Below, in pieces: positions 8,317 through 15,650 of a stretch of DNA of 47,257 nucleotides (positions are counted from its first letter, which is position 1; each line of letters begins with the position of its first letter). Made by a program: the position numbers and the translations under genes. Source of the stretch: Verrucomicrobiota bacterium (GTDB lineage Bacteria; Verrucomicrobiota; Verrucomicrobiia; Opitutales; Opitutaceae); NCBI GenBank assembly GCA_026398065.1, contig JAPLTR010000701.1:1-47257 (forward strand), given 5' to 3'. The notes under the pieces are model-generated. The model saw nothing but the letters and a program-made list of their open reading frames with translations. It was not told the origin of the DNA and did not search any database.

Positions 8317-8964
8317 TTAAGAAAGGCGGCGACGGATTTCGTCGGGGGCGACGCGCTGTCGGCGCCACGACTCCGCCTCGTCGACCTGGGGGGCGGGGCC
8401 GACCACGAAGCGGCAGGTTGGGGCGCCGGTGGCCGCGCATTGGAATTCCACGGCGTGGCGTTCGAGACGTTCGAAGAAACTGAGCGCCCCGGCGAAGAGC
8501 CCGGCGTAGAGATGGCAGCAGGGTTGCGTGGTGCCGGCGAACTGTGGGGCGACCACGCTCTGGCGGAGTTCGACGAACGCGAAGCCTCGGGTGAGGGACG
8601 AGAGGTCGAGAGTCCAAGCGCCCCAGCCGGTGGCGCCAAAGGGGGCCCACCAGCGGTCGAGGACGAACTTTGCGTCCATCTGCCAGAGGTCGAGGTTGGC
8701 GCCGCCACCGAATTCCTCGCCCAGTTGACGGCTCAGGCGGACCATTTCCTGAAGGGACCATTCGTATCCGAACTTGTAAAGGCTGTGGCGGGTGCCATCG
8801 GCGGGAGGTGGCCCGAGTTCCGCCGAGAGATAGCGAAAGAAGACGCCGGGGAGGACGGCGGCGCGCTGGCCGTCGGGCAGGCGAACCGCTCCTTCGGCGG
8901 GAAGTGCGTGGATCAATCCTCCGCGGGCAGGCCGGCGGCCATCGCTATTCGGACGGGGAGACAT
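8317..8964 (-). CDS. Stand-alone XylR-N/V4R-like ligand-sensing protein
   Basis: This 215-residue protein resembles the sensory half of DmpR/XylR regulators. Residues about 20-75 (LPDGQRAAVLPGVFFRYLSA, then LYKFGYEWSLQEM) look like the activator XylR-N domain. Residues about 130-200 look like V4R: FAFVELRQSVVAPQF, PCCHLYAGLFAGALSFFE, and EFQCAATGAPTCRFVVG with the C-x7-C pair. In DmpR and XylR these domains are fused to a sigma-54 AAA+ domain and a Fis helix; here the chain stops after V4R. The gene upstream on the same strand encodes a receiver joined to a decayed NtrC-type AAA domain, so the two halves of such a regulator occur side by side as separate genes. Confidence 0.7.
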   Translation of the reverse strand: MSPRPNSDGRRPARGGLIHALPAEGAVRLPDGQRAAVLPGVFFRYLSAELGPPPADGTRHSLYKFGYEWSLQEMVRLSRQLGEEFGGGANLDLWQMDAKFVLDRWWAPFGATGWGAWTLDLSSLTRGFAFVELRQSVVAPQFAGTTQPCCHLYAGLFAGALSFFERLERHAVEFQCAATGAPTCRFVVGPAPQVDEAESWRRQRVAPDEIRRRLS

Positions 8965-9118
8965 GGAGCGTGAGTGAAAGGAGTTGAGCGGAATCCGACA
9001 GGGATCGGTGCGAGGCGCACGTGTCGGTGTCGGGGCATCAGGTGGTTGCGTGTGCGCCGAAGGGTGCGCAGCCCGGCGCGCGACTCAAGGGGATTGCGCG
9101 GATCGCGAGCGGGGAGAA

Positions 9119-10627
9119 TTACGGCGCTGAGGCGGCTTCGGCGACTGACAGGGACTCGGCTAGGCGCTTGCTGAAATCGTAGGCGCCGGCGACCGTTCGG
9201 AAAACACTGCGACCGGTGAGGCCCGAGGGACGGTTGGGCGCTGTGGCGACCTTGGGGGCCGCGGCTGGCACCGGCGCAGGGGTGCTAGGCTCCGTGACTG
9301 GCTTCACGGCAACGATGGGAGTGGCCCGCATCGAGAAAGGCGGCGGGGTTTCCTCGACGGGGACCGGCGCACGGACAATCGGGGCGGGGGCGGGTGCGAC
9401 GGAGGTCCGGCCGGGGTCTCCGAGCACTTTTTGGAGGGCAGCTTCCAACGCAGGCACACCGAGCTCGGCGCCGGGCTTGGCGTCAAGGGCGAGCTGAAGC
9501 GTGCGTGATAGATCGGCATAGTTGCCGGGCCATTCCTGTTCCTCCAGCCAGGCGGCGGCGGTGGGGCTGAGCGCCGGGGATTTGGCGGATTTGGCCGCAG
9601 CCGAGAACTGGTCGAGGAGCTGGCGGGTGTGAAGGAGGATGTCGCCGCGGAGCTCGCGGAGTGAAGGCACGTCGACGGCGAGAGAACTGACCTTGTAAAA
9701 GAGTGTCTCGTCGAAGGTGCCGGCGTCGGCCAGTTCGGAGAGATGGCAGGCGGCGGCGAGCACAAGGCGAAAGCGCCGGGCAAACGGCAAAAACACGTCG
9801 CGGCTGGAGGTCAGCGTCTGGAGGACGGCCTGCTGGTCGGGGGATAGCGACTCGACCCCGGTGACGATGAGCGTGCCGGCGTCCTGGGAAAGGAGCGTGG
9901 GGGCGAGAACCTCGATCAGGTGCCGGGTCTCGAACTTGGCGGCGGGGCACACCATGACCGGCCCTTCGCGGAAAACCGAGATCGCGGCGAGGTCGCGGGC
10001 GATGAGCTCGAAGGGCGTGCCAGGCCCGCCCTGAAGGAGCAGCGCCGAACGGAAATCGCGGACTTTCCAGAGACGGTGAGTGAATTCCCGGAAGGCTTCG
10101 CACTGTCCGGGAAAAAAACGAGGTGTGTAGGCGAGTTCGCCGGCGGCAGGGCCGACGGGAGCGGCGGGAGCGGCGCCGCGGCGGGCGTCGGGCACGGGCG
10201 CACCGGAACCCTTGCCTGGCAGCGCGGCCTCGCGGGAGCCGGTGCGGCTGAGGGTCTCGTTAATCTTTTCGAGGAGGGTTTTGGGGTTGGCAGGCTTATT
10301 GAAGATGCCGGCCACCCCCTCGCGGCTCAGTTTGATGGCGAGTTCCAAGGTGAGGGAGCCGGACACGAAAATGACGGCGATCTCGGGGAGGATCTTGCGC
10401 AGCTCGTGCATGAACTGCTGGCCGTTCATTTCGGGGAGCTCGTAGTCAATGATGACTAGCTCGTACTTCCGCTCCCGGGCGGCGGCGAGGGCCGTCTGGG
10501 GGTGCTCGTGCCCGGACACGGCATAGCCGGCCTGATGCAGGAGAAGACCCTGCATTTCGCGAAAAACGGATGAATCTTCGACCACGAGGACGTGGGCGCG
10601 GGGCGGATTCTTGGAAGCTTCGCTCAT
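9119..10627 (-). CDS. Receiver domain fused to a degenerate NtrC-type AAA domain
   Basis: The 502-residue protein starts with a good receiver domain (HVLVVEDSSVFREMQ; phospho-acceptor Asp61 in VIIDYELPEMNG; switch region VIFVSGS; Lys in IFNKPA). After an Ala/Pro linker, residues about 170-400 follow the outline of a sigma-54 activator ATPase: FREFTHRLWKVRDFRSALL, GTLIVTGVESLSPDQQ, VPSLRELRGDILLHTRQLL, and EEQEWPGNYADLSRTLQLA. The catalytic parts are gone. The Walker A position reads GGPGTPFE without Lys, Walker B lacks the Asp-Glu pair, and no GAFTGA loop is seen. The C terminus has no recognisable Fis helix. It is therefore probably a phosphorylation-controlled scaffold rather than an ATPase or classical enhancer-binding protein. 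It heads the V4R gene run. Confidence 0.85.
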   Translation of the reverse strand: MSEASKNPPRAHVLVVEDSSVFREMQGLLLHQAGYAVSGHEHPQTALAAARERKYELVIIDYELPEMNGQQFMHELRKILPEIAVIFVSGSLTLELAIKLSREGVAGIFNKPANPKTLLEKINETLSRTGSREAALPGKGSGAPVPDARRGAAPAAPVGPAAGELAYTPRFFPGQCEAFREFTHRLWKVRDFRSALLLQGGPGTPFELIARDLAAISVFREGPVMVCPAAKFETRHLIEVLAPTLLSQDAGTLIVTGVESLSPDQQAVLQTLTSSRDVFLPFARRFRLVLAAACHLSELADAGTFDETLFYKVSSLAVDVPSLRELRGDILLHTRQLLDQFSAAAKSAKSPALSPTAAAWLEEQEWPGNYADLSRTLQLALDAKPGAELGVPALEAALQKVLGDPGRTSVAPAPAPIVRAPVPVEETPPPFSMRATPIVAVKPVTEPSTPAPVPAAAPKVATAPNRPSGLTGRSVFRTVAGAYDFSKRLAESLSVAEAASAP

Positions 10628-10692
10628 GGGTTGGCTTCGGCCGGGCTCATAGCCGCCCCCGGCGTTGTGGCAGGGGGTGTAACTGTGGGCTT

Positions 10693-10704
10693 GAACTTAA
10701 GTTC
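10693..10704. promoter_or_regulatory. Perfect 12-base palindrome between divergent regulator genes
   Basis: GAACTTAAGTTC reads identically on both strands. It lies in the 191-base gap between the receiver/AAA gene and the LuxR-type regulator, 66 bases from the former start and 114 bases from the latter. Such a dyad is a plausible site for a dimeric regulator. I see no clear -35/-10 pair around it. Confidence 0.35.
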
Positions 10705-10818
10705 CGTCATGGGGATTGTGTCGTGGTACTCATCCTAACAAACATTGATTGGCAGCGCCATTCGTAGAAGTGCGCGACCCGTCATGTAATACTGCTTACC
10801 CTCATCGCCTCGAATCGC

Positions 10819-11463
10819 ATGCGTAGCCAAATCCGAGTTGTCCTTATCGAAGACGAGACCATGTTCCGCCAGCTTATTTTGCTCACGTTGGGCAAGGTGA
10901 AGGGCGTGCAAGTCGTCGCAGAATTCGGTCTCGGTCTCCCCGGGCTCGAGTACTGCCTCAAGGAAAAACCCGACATGCTGGTGGTGGACCTGATGCTGCC
11001 CGACACCAACGGCCTCGACATCGCCCGCGAGGTGCGCCGCGCGGTGCCGGACATGAAAATTTTGGTGATCACGGCCCACCCGAGCGAGCGGCTGCCGTCC
11101 GACCTCATGGCGCTCGGGGTGAACGGTTACGTGGACAAGACCGAACCGATCGAATACGTGCTGAGTGCCGTCGAGACGGTGCGCGCGGGCGGGATGTTTT
11201 TTGCGAGCCGGGTACGGGCCAAGAGCGGTGCGCCGCTGCCCGCTGGGGCCAAGCGTCCGCTCGACGTGCCGCTGACGGACCGCGAGCAGGAGATCGCGCG
11301 GCTCGTCGCCGCGGGCCAGATGTCCAAGGAGATTGCCGCGAAGCTGAATCTGAGCGTGCGCACGGTGGAAAAGCACCGCGCGAACATCATGGAAAAAGTC
11401 GGCGTGCGCGAGGTCGCCAGCCTGACGCGCTGGTGCATCCAGGTCGGGCTGGTGGACAACTGA
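10819..11463 (+). CDS. LuxR-type response regulator
   Basis: The 214-residue protein has a receiver domain (acidic pair in LIEDETMFRQL, phospho-acceptor Asp57 in LVVDLMLPDTNG, Thr switch in LVITAHPS, Lys in GYVDKTEP) and a LuxR helix-turn-helix (LTDREQEIARLVAAGQMS, NLSVRTVEKHRANIMEKV). Both domains look intact and the length is normal. It is divergent from the receiver/AAA gene and convergent with an Hpt-domain gene. No histidine kinase is directly next to it; the hybrid kinase at 12.6 kb with the free Hpt protein could supply phosphate by a relay. Targets are unknown. Confidence 0.92.
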   Translation: MRSQIRVVLIEDETMFRQLILLTLGKVKGVQVVAEFGLGLPGLEYCLKEKPDMLVVDLMLPDTNGLDIAREVRRAVPDMKILVITAHPSERLPSDLMALGVNGYVDKTEPIEYVLSAVETVRAGGMFFASRVRAKSGAPLPAGAKRPLDVPLTDREQEIARLVAAGQMSKEIAAKLNLSVRTVEKHRANIMEKVGVREVASLTRWCIQVGLVDN

Positions 11464-11511
11464 GCGGATTGCGCGACCCGTGGCGCAACCAAGATCCGGA
11501 TACGGTGCCAG

Positions 11512-11853
11512 CTAGGCGCCGACAAACGCGCGCAAGGGGCCCGCGACCGCCTCGTAGTCGCTCGCGATCAGGACGAGATCGTCGGGCGTGATGTCGCCCC
11601 CGCCCGGCTGTTCGAGGCGGGTTTCCAAATTAGCCATCCGCTGGGACAGCGCGTGCGCGCCCATCAGGCGGGAGTTGCTCTTCATGCTGTGGGCCACGCG
11701 ATGGCGGTTCTTGCGTTCGCCGGGACCGCCGAGTTCGGCGAGGGAAACGGGGAAATCGCGGAGAAAGGTCCGCACGAGGGTGCGGACATTGTCCTCACCG
11801 AGGACCGCGGCGAGGTCGGCGAGCTCATCGTTGGGAGGTGGCACGCTGGACAT
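11512..11853 (-). CDS. Stand-alone Hpt (histidine phosphotransfer) domain protein
   Basis: I start this 113-residue protein at the ATG at 11853 (MSSVPPPNDELADLAAVLG); the frame is open further upstream but loses family-like sequence. It has the four-helix Hpt layout with the phosphorylatable His in HRVAHSMKSNSRLMGA, the H-x2-K-S/G motif. The helix before it (NVRTLVRTFLRDFPVSLAEL) is also typical. Hpt proteins shuttle phosphate between the receiver of a hybrid kinase and a downstream response regulator. The hybrid kinase at 12.6-15.6 kb ends in a receiver and lacks its own Hpt, and a LuxR regulator lies 48 bases away in convergent orientation, so a relay through this protein is likely but not shown. 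Confidence 0.82.
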   Translation of the reverse strand: MSSVPPPNDELADLAAVLGEDNVRTLVRTFLRDFPVSLAELGGPGERKNRHRVAHSMKSNSRLMGAHALSQRMANLETRLEQPGGGDITPDDLVLIASDYEAVAGPLRAFVGA

Positions 11854-11984
11854 GCGGGATAGCGCGCCGAGTTTCGCGCCGGGGGCAAAACAAAAGTGAG
11901 CGGGAAAACACGCAGCGGAGCATTCGCGCAGGCTCGGTCCGGCGCCCGATCCGCTGAGGTTCGTCCTGCCTTTTCCGGGACGGA

Positions 11985-12464
11985 TCAGGCGTAGCGGGCC
12001 AAGGATTCGCCGGTCAGACGGCAGATCTGCCACTCCTGCATGCGGCGGGCGCCGAGCGATTCGTAGAACTCGATCGCGGGCTGGTTCCACTCAAGGACGG
12101 TCCACTCCATGCGACCGCAGCCGCGGGTGTTGGCGAGTTTGGCGAGGTGGAGGAGGAGGGCCTTACCGAAACCGCGGCCGCGGAATTCGGGCTTCACGAA
12201 GAGGTCCTCCAGATAGAGACCCGGCTGGGCGAGAAACGTCGAGTAGTTGAAAAAGTAGACCGCAAAACCGGCCGGGGCCGGGCCATCGAACGCGAGCACG
12301 CAGTGCGCGACCGGGGCGCCGTCAGAGGGAAAGAGGGTTCGGCGGAGCTGGTCCTCGGTGGCGGTCACTTCGCCGGAAAGCTTCTCGTAGTCGGCGAGGG
12401 CGCGGATGAACCTCAGGATGAGCTGCACATCGTCGGACGTGGCGGAGCGGATGAGCAGAGACAT
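11985..12464 (-). CDS. GNAT acetyltransferase, diamine/thialysine N-acetyltransferase-like
   Basis: The 159-residue protein is a single GNAT domain. The start at 12464 (MSLLIRSATSDDVQLILRFI) matches family N termini. Family features are ALADYEKLSGEVTATEDQL, the strand YLEDLFVKPEFRGRGFG with the acetyl-CoA loop, and the end MEWTVLEWNQPAIEFYESLG. These match the SSAT-like group that acetylates polyamines or thialysine-type amino groups. The exact substrate cannot be fixed by eye. It is a cytosolic enzyme with no obvious operon partner: the Hpt gene lies 131 bases downstream, and the hybrid kinase starts divergently 128 bases away. Confidence 0.88.
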   Translation of the reverse strand: MSLLIRSATSDDVQLILRFIRALADYEKLSGEVTATEDQLRRTLFPSDGAPVAHCVLAFDGPAPAGFAVYFFNYSTFLAQPGLYLEDLFVKPEFRGRGFGKALLLHLAKLANTRGCGRMEWTVLEWNQPAIEFYESLGARRMQEWQICRLTGESLARYA

Positions 12465-12592
12465 AGCAGAAACGCGGCCAGGACCGGGACCGAAGTCAAG
12501 CGGCGCGCAAATCGCGCGTGTGACGGGGCGCGGCCGGTTTGTCCCTCGACAACGCGGTGGCGGCGCGGCTATTTCGGCGCTGTCGCTCACGA

Positions 12593-15500
12593 ATGAATCC
12601 ACCGATATCCGCATCGATCGCCGGGGACCCGCTCCCGACTCTCGCGGCCGGTTCGGTGCTGAACTTCGGGGTCGAGGCGGCTTTGGTCGTGGTGGCGCTG
12701 GGGGCGGGTTGGATGCTGGTCCGGCTGGCGAACCGCCGCGCGCGGGAGTTGCGGGCCAGCGAGGAGCGCTTTCGCGACCTGTTCGAGAACGCCGTCGAGG
12801 GCGTGTACGAGAACCCCGCGGAGGGCGGATTCCGCAGCGCCAACCCGGCCATGGCGCGGATGCTCGGCTTCGCAAGCGCGGAGGACCTGCTGAAGCTTTC
12901 GCCCGCCGACACCGCACGGCTCTATGTTTCGCCGACGCGGCGGGCGGAGTTCCTCGCGGCGCTGGGCACGGGGGACCGGGTGACGGACTTCGAGTCGGAA
13001 GTCAGACGCGCGGACGGCACGACGATCTGGATCAAGGAGAATGTGCGCGCGATCCGGGACCCGCAGGGCCGCCTGCTGTATTTCCAGGGATTTGTCTCGG
13101 ACATCACGGCCCGGCGGAAGACCGAGGCCGCGCTGCGCGCGAGCGAGCAGCGCCATCGGCACCTTTTCGAGCACTCGCCCGTGGCGATCGTGGAAATCGA
13201 CTCGCGGCCGACGATGAAGCGGCTCGCCGAACTGCGCGCGGAGGGCGTCACCGATCTGGCGGACTGGATGATCGTAAACCCGGCTGAGGCGGCAAAGCTG
13301 CTCGGACATTTTCTAATCATGGGCATGAACCGTGCGGCGCTGCAGCTGTTCGCCGCCCACTCCATGGAGGAGGTTTCGGCCAATCTCGCCCGCATCCTTA
13401 CCCCCGAGGCCGTCGTGGTCCGGCGCGAGGCTCTGCTGGCGGTGTGGGACGGGCGCAATCTGGTGGACGGCGAGATGCGGCTCACCGCGCTCGACGGAAG
13501 CATGCACACGGTCTACCAGCGGTGGTGGGTGCCCCTCGACGGCGACGAGCCACTGTTCGAGCGCACACAGCTGGCGTTCATCGATCTGACGGGCGTGAAG
13601 TCAGCGGAATCGGCCCTGCAGGCGAGCGAGAGCCGCTTCCGGATGCTGCTGGAGCAGTCGCCGGTGGCGGTCATCGAACATGATTTCAGGGAGACCAAGC
13701 TGCTGCTCGACGAGTGGCGGCGGGCGGGTGTGACTGACCTCGCGGAGCATTTCGCCGCGCAGCCGGAAGCGCTCACCATGGCGCTGGCGAAGGCGCGGTT
13801 GAGCACAATCAACACCGCGGCGCTGTTGCTTTTCGGTGACGGTGCACCGGCGGACGAACGGTCCTTTCGGGCGCGGATCAACTCGCCGGCCGTCAGCGCG
13901 GCGCGGAGGGAAAACCTGCTCGCCCTGTGGCGCGGCGACCTCGCGCACGAGGCCGAGATGGTTTTTGAAAGCGAACGGGGCTACCGGCCGCGGCACGTCG
14001 TCCAGAAGTGGTCCGTGCCCGTCATCGACGGGGTCCCCGCCTACCAATGGTCGCAGACGGTGCTGCTCGACATCACCGACATCCGGGCGGCGGAGGCGGC
14101 GCTCGCCGCCGAGCGCGCACGCCTGGTCGTGACACTGGGTGCGATGACCGAAGGCGTGATCACCACCGACCCGGCGGGCCGGGTGCAATATATGAACGGT
14201 GCGGCGGGCGCGCTCACGGGCTGGTCGCCGGACTCGGCGATGGGCCTGCCGATCGACCAGATCTGCCGGCTGACGGAGGAGAAGCAGCATCGCCCGGTCC
14301 TCGCGCCGGTGGCATCAGCGCTGGCGCGGGGCGCGCCGGTTGACCTGCCGCCGCGGACAGAGCTGCATGTGCACGCCGGCGGCGTCCGCCGCGTCGACGG
14401 CCGCTGTGCGCCGATGCATGATCCGTCCGGGCGCGGGATCGGGGCGGTGTTTGTGATGCGCGATGTGACCGAGAAATCGCGCTTCGAGACGGAAATTCTG
14501 CGGACCTCGAAACTTGAGTCGGTCGGCCTCCTCGCGGGTGGCATCGCCCACGATTTCAACAACCTGCTCGCGATCGTGATGGGCAACCTGACGCTCGCCC
14601 TCCTCGACGAGAAAACGGCGGCGGCCGGCGGGCGATGGCTACGCGAGGCCGAGCGCGGGACGACCCGTGCTCGCGAACTGACGCAGCAGTTGCTCACGTT
14701 CGCGAAGGGCGGCGAGCCGGTGCGCAGTTCGGTGCTGCTGCCGGACCTGGTGCGCGAGGCGGCGGAGTTTGCGTTGCACGGCTCGACGGTGAAGTGCGAG
14801 TTCGACCTCGCGGCGGATGTGCGGCCGGCCGATGCGGACAAGGGGCAGATCGGGCAGGTGGTGCAGAACCTTGTGATCAATGCCATGCAGGCCATGCCGG
14901 ATGGCGGCGTCATCCGGCTGCGGCTCTGCAATGAGATCCTTTCGGCAGGCGCGGTGCCGCCGTTGCCGGAAGGCGACTACGTGCGGCTGGAGATCACGGA
15001 TGGCGGGCGCGGCATTTCGCCGGAAAATCTGGGGCGAATCTTCGAGCCCTTCTTTACCACGAAGGAACACGGCACGGGGCTGGGCCTCGCGACGGTCTAC
15101 TCGGTGGTGCAGAAACACCATGGGCACGTCACCGTGGAATCGGAACACGGCCGCGGCGCGACTTTCCGGGTGTGGCTGCCGGCGGCGCGTACCCAACCGG
15201 CTCCGGTGGTCGCGTCGGCCTCGCCGTTCGACCTGATGAAGGGGCGGGTGCTGTTCATGGATGACGAGGAGTCGATCCGGGACATGACGAGCGCGCTGCT
15301 GAACCGTCTGGGGATGGAGGTCGTGGTCACGTCCGACGGCGACGCGGCCGTGAGCGAGTTCCTGCAGGCACGGGCGGGCGGCCGGCCATTCGACGTGGTG
15401 ATCTTCGATCTGACGGTGCCGGGCGGAAAGGGCGGTGCGTCGGCCATGAAGGAGATCCTCAGGCTGGATCCTTCGGCGCGTGGCATCGTGTCGAGCGGCT

Positions 15501-15619
15501 ATTCGAGCGATCCGGTCATGGCGAACTACCAGGCGCACGGTTTTCGCGGCAGTATCCCGAAGCCGTATCGCGTCACGGATTTCGCGCGGACATTGCGCGA
15601 GGTGCTGGCGGGAAAGTGA
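12593..15619 (+). CDS. Membrane-anchored hybrid histidine kinase with four PAS domains
   Basis: I use the ATG at 12593 (MNPPISASIAGDPL), giving 1008 residues. There is one membrane helix at about 23-45 (VEAALVVVALGAGWMLV), then PAS domains starting near 56, 183, 343 and 508 (SEERFRDLFENAVEG, SEQRHRHLFEHSPVA, SESRFRMLLEQSPVA, GAMTEGVITTDPAGRVQYMN). The kinase core has His653 in GGIAHDFNNLLA, and an ATPase domain with FEPFFTTKEHGTGLGLATVY. The C-terminal receiver has VLFMDDEESIRD and phospho-acceptor Asp939 in VVIFDLTVPGG. The HDFNNLL type of H-box is usual for multi-PAS kinases. PAS2 and PAS3 resemble each other, which suggests duplication. A free Hpt protein and a LuxR regulator lie just upstream on the map. 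The stimulus is unknown. Confidence 0.93.
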   Translation: MNPPISASIAGDPLPTLAAGSVLNFGVEAALVVVALGAGWMLVRLANRRARELRASEERFRDLFENAVEGVYENPAEGGFRSANPAMARMLGFASAEDLLKLSPADTARLYVSPTRRAEFLAALGTGDRVTDFESEVRRADGTTIWIKENVRAIRDPQGRLLYFQGFVSDITARRKTEAALRASEQRHRHLFEHSPVAIVEIDSRPTMKRLAELRAEGVTDLADWMIVNPAEAAKLLGHFLIMGMNRAALQLFAAHSMEEVSANLARILTPEAVVVRREALLAVWDGRNLVDGEMRLTALDGSMHTVYQRWWVPLDGDEPLFERTQLAFIDLTGVKSAESALQASESRFRMLLEQSPVAVIEHDFRETKLLLDEWRRAGVTDLAEHFAAQPEALTMALAKARLSTINTAALLLFGDGAPADERSFRARINSPAVSAARRENLLALWRGDLAHEAEMVFESERGYRPRHVVQKWSVPVIDGVPAYQWSQTVLLDITDIRAAEAALAAERARLVVTLGAMTEGVITTDPAGRVQYMNGAAGALTGWSPDSAMGLPIDQICRLTEEKQHRPVLAPVASALARGAPVDLPPRTELHVHAGGVRRVDGRCAPMHDPSGRGIGAVFVMRDVTEKSRFETEILRTSKLESVGLLAGGIAHDFNNLLAIVMGNLTLALLDEKTAAAGGRWLREAERGTTRARELTQQLLTFAKGGEPVRSSVLLPDLVREAAEFALHGSTVKCEFDLAADVRPADADKGQIGQVVQNLVINAMQAMPDGGVIRLRLCNEILSAGAVPPLPEGDYVRLEITDGGRGISPENLGRIFEPFFTTKEHGTGLGLATVYSVVQKHHGHVTVESEHGRGATFRVWLPAARTQPAPVVASASPFDLMKGRVLFMDDEESIRDMTSALLNRLGMEVVVTSDGDAAVSEFLQARAGGRPFDVVIFDLTVPGGKGGASAMKEILRLDPSARGIVSSGYSSDPVMANYQAHGFRGSIPKPYRVTDFARTLREVLAGK

Positions 15620-15650
15620 GAAGGGCAGGTCGGTGACCCGTGCCGGCGTC

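Noticed and set aside
7333-8973. Plus-strand frame of 546 codons across the V4R cluster
   Set aside because: It is Gly/Ala/Glu-rich without any domain and is antisense to three genes with recognisable or operon-supported products.
9000-9118. Hairpin with GCGCAC and GTGCGC arms between the first V4R-type gene and the receiver/AAA gene
   Set aside because: The arms are short, the loop is long and no T run follows, so chance in GC-rich DNA is likely.
11469-11489. TTGCGC/GCGCAA stem between the LuxR regulator and Hpt genes
   Set aside because: The stem has only six pairs and no T run. It could help termination between convergent genes but is not clear enough to annotate.
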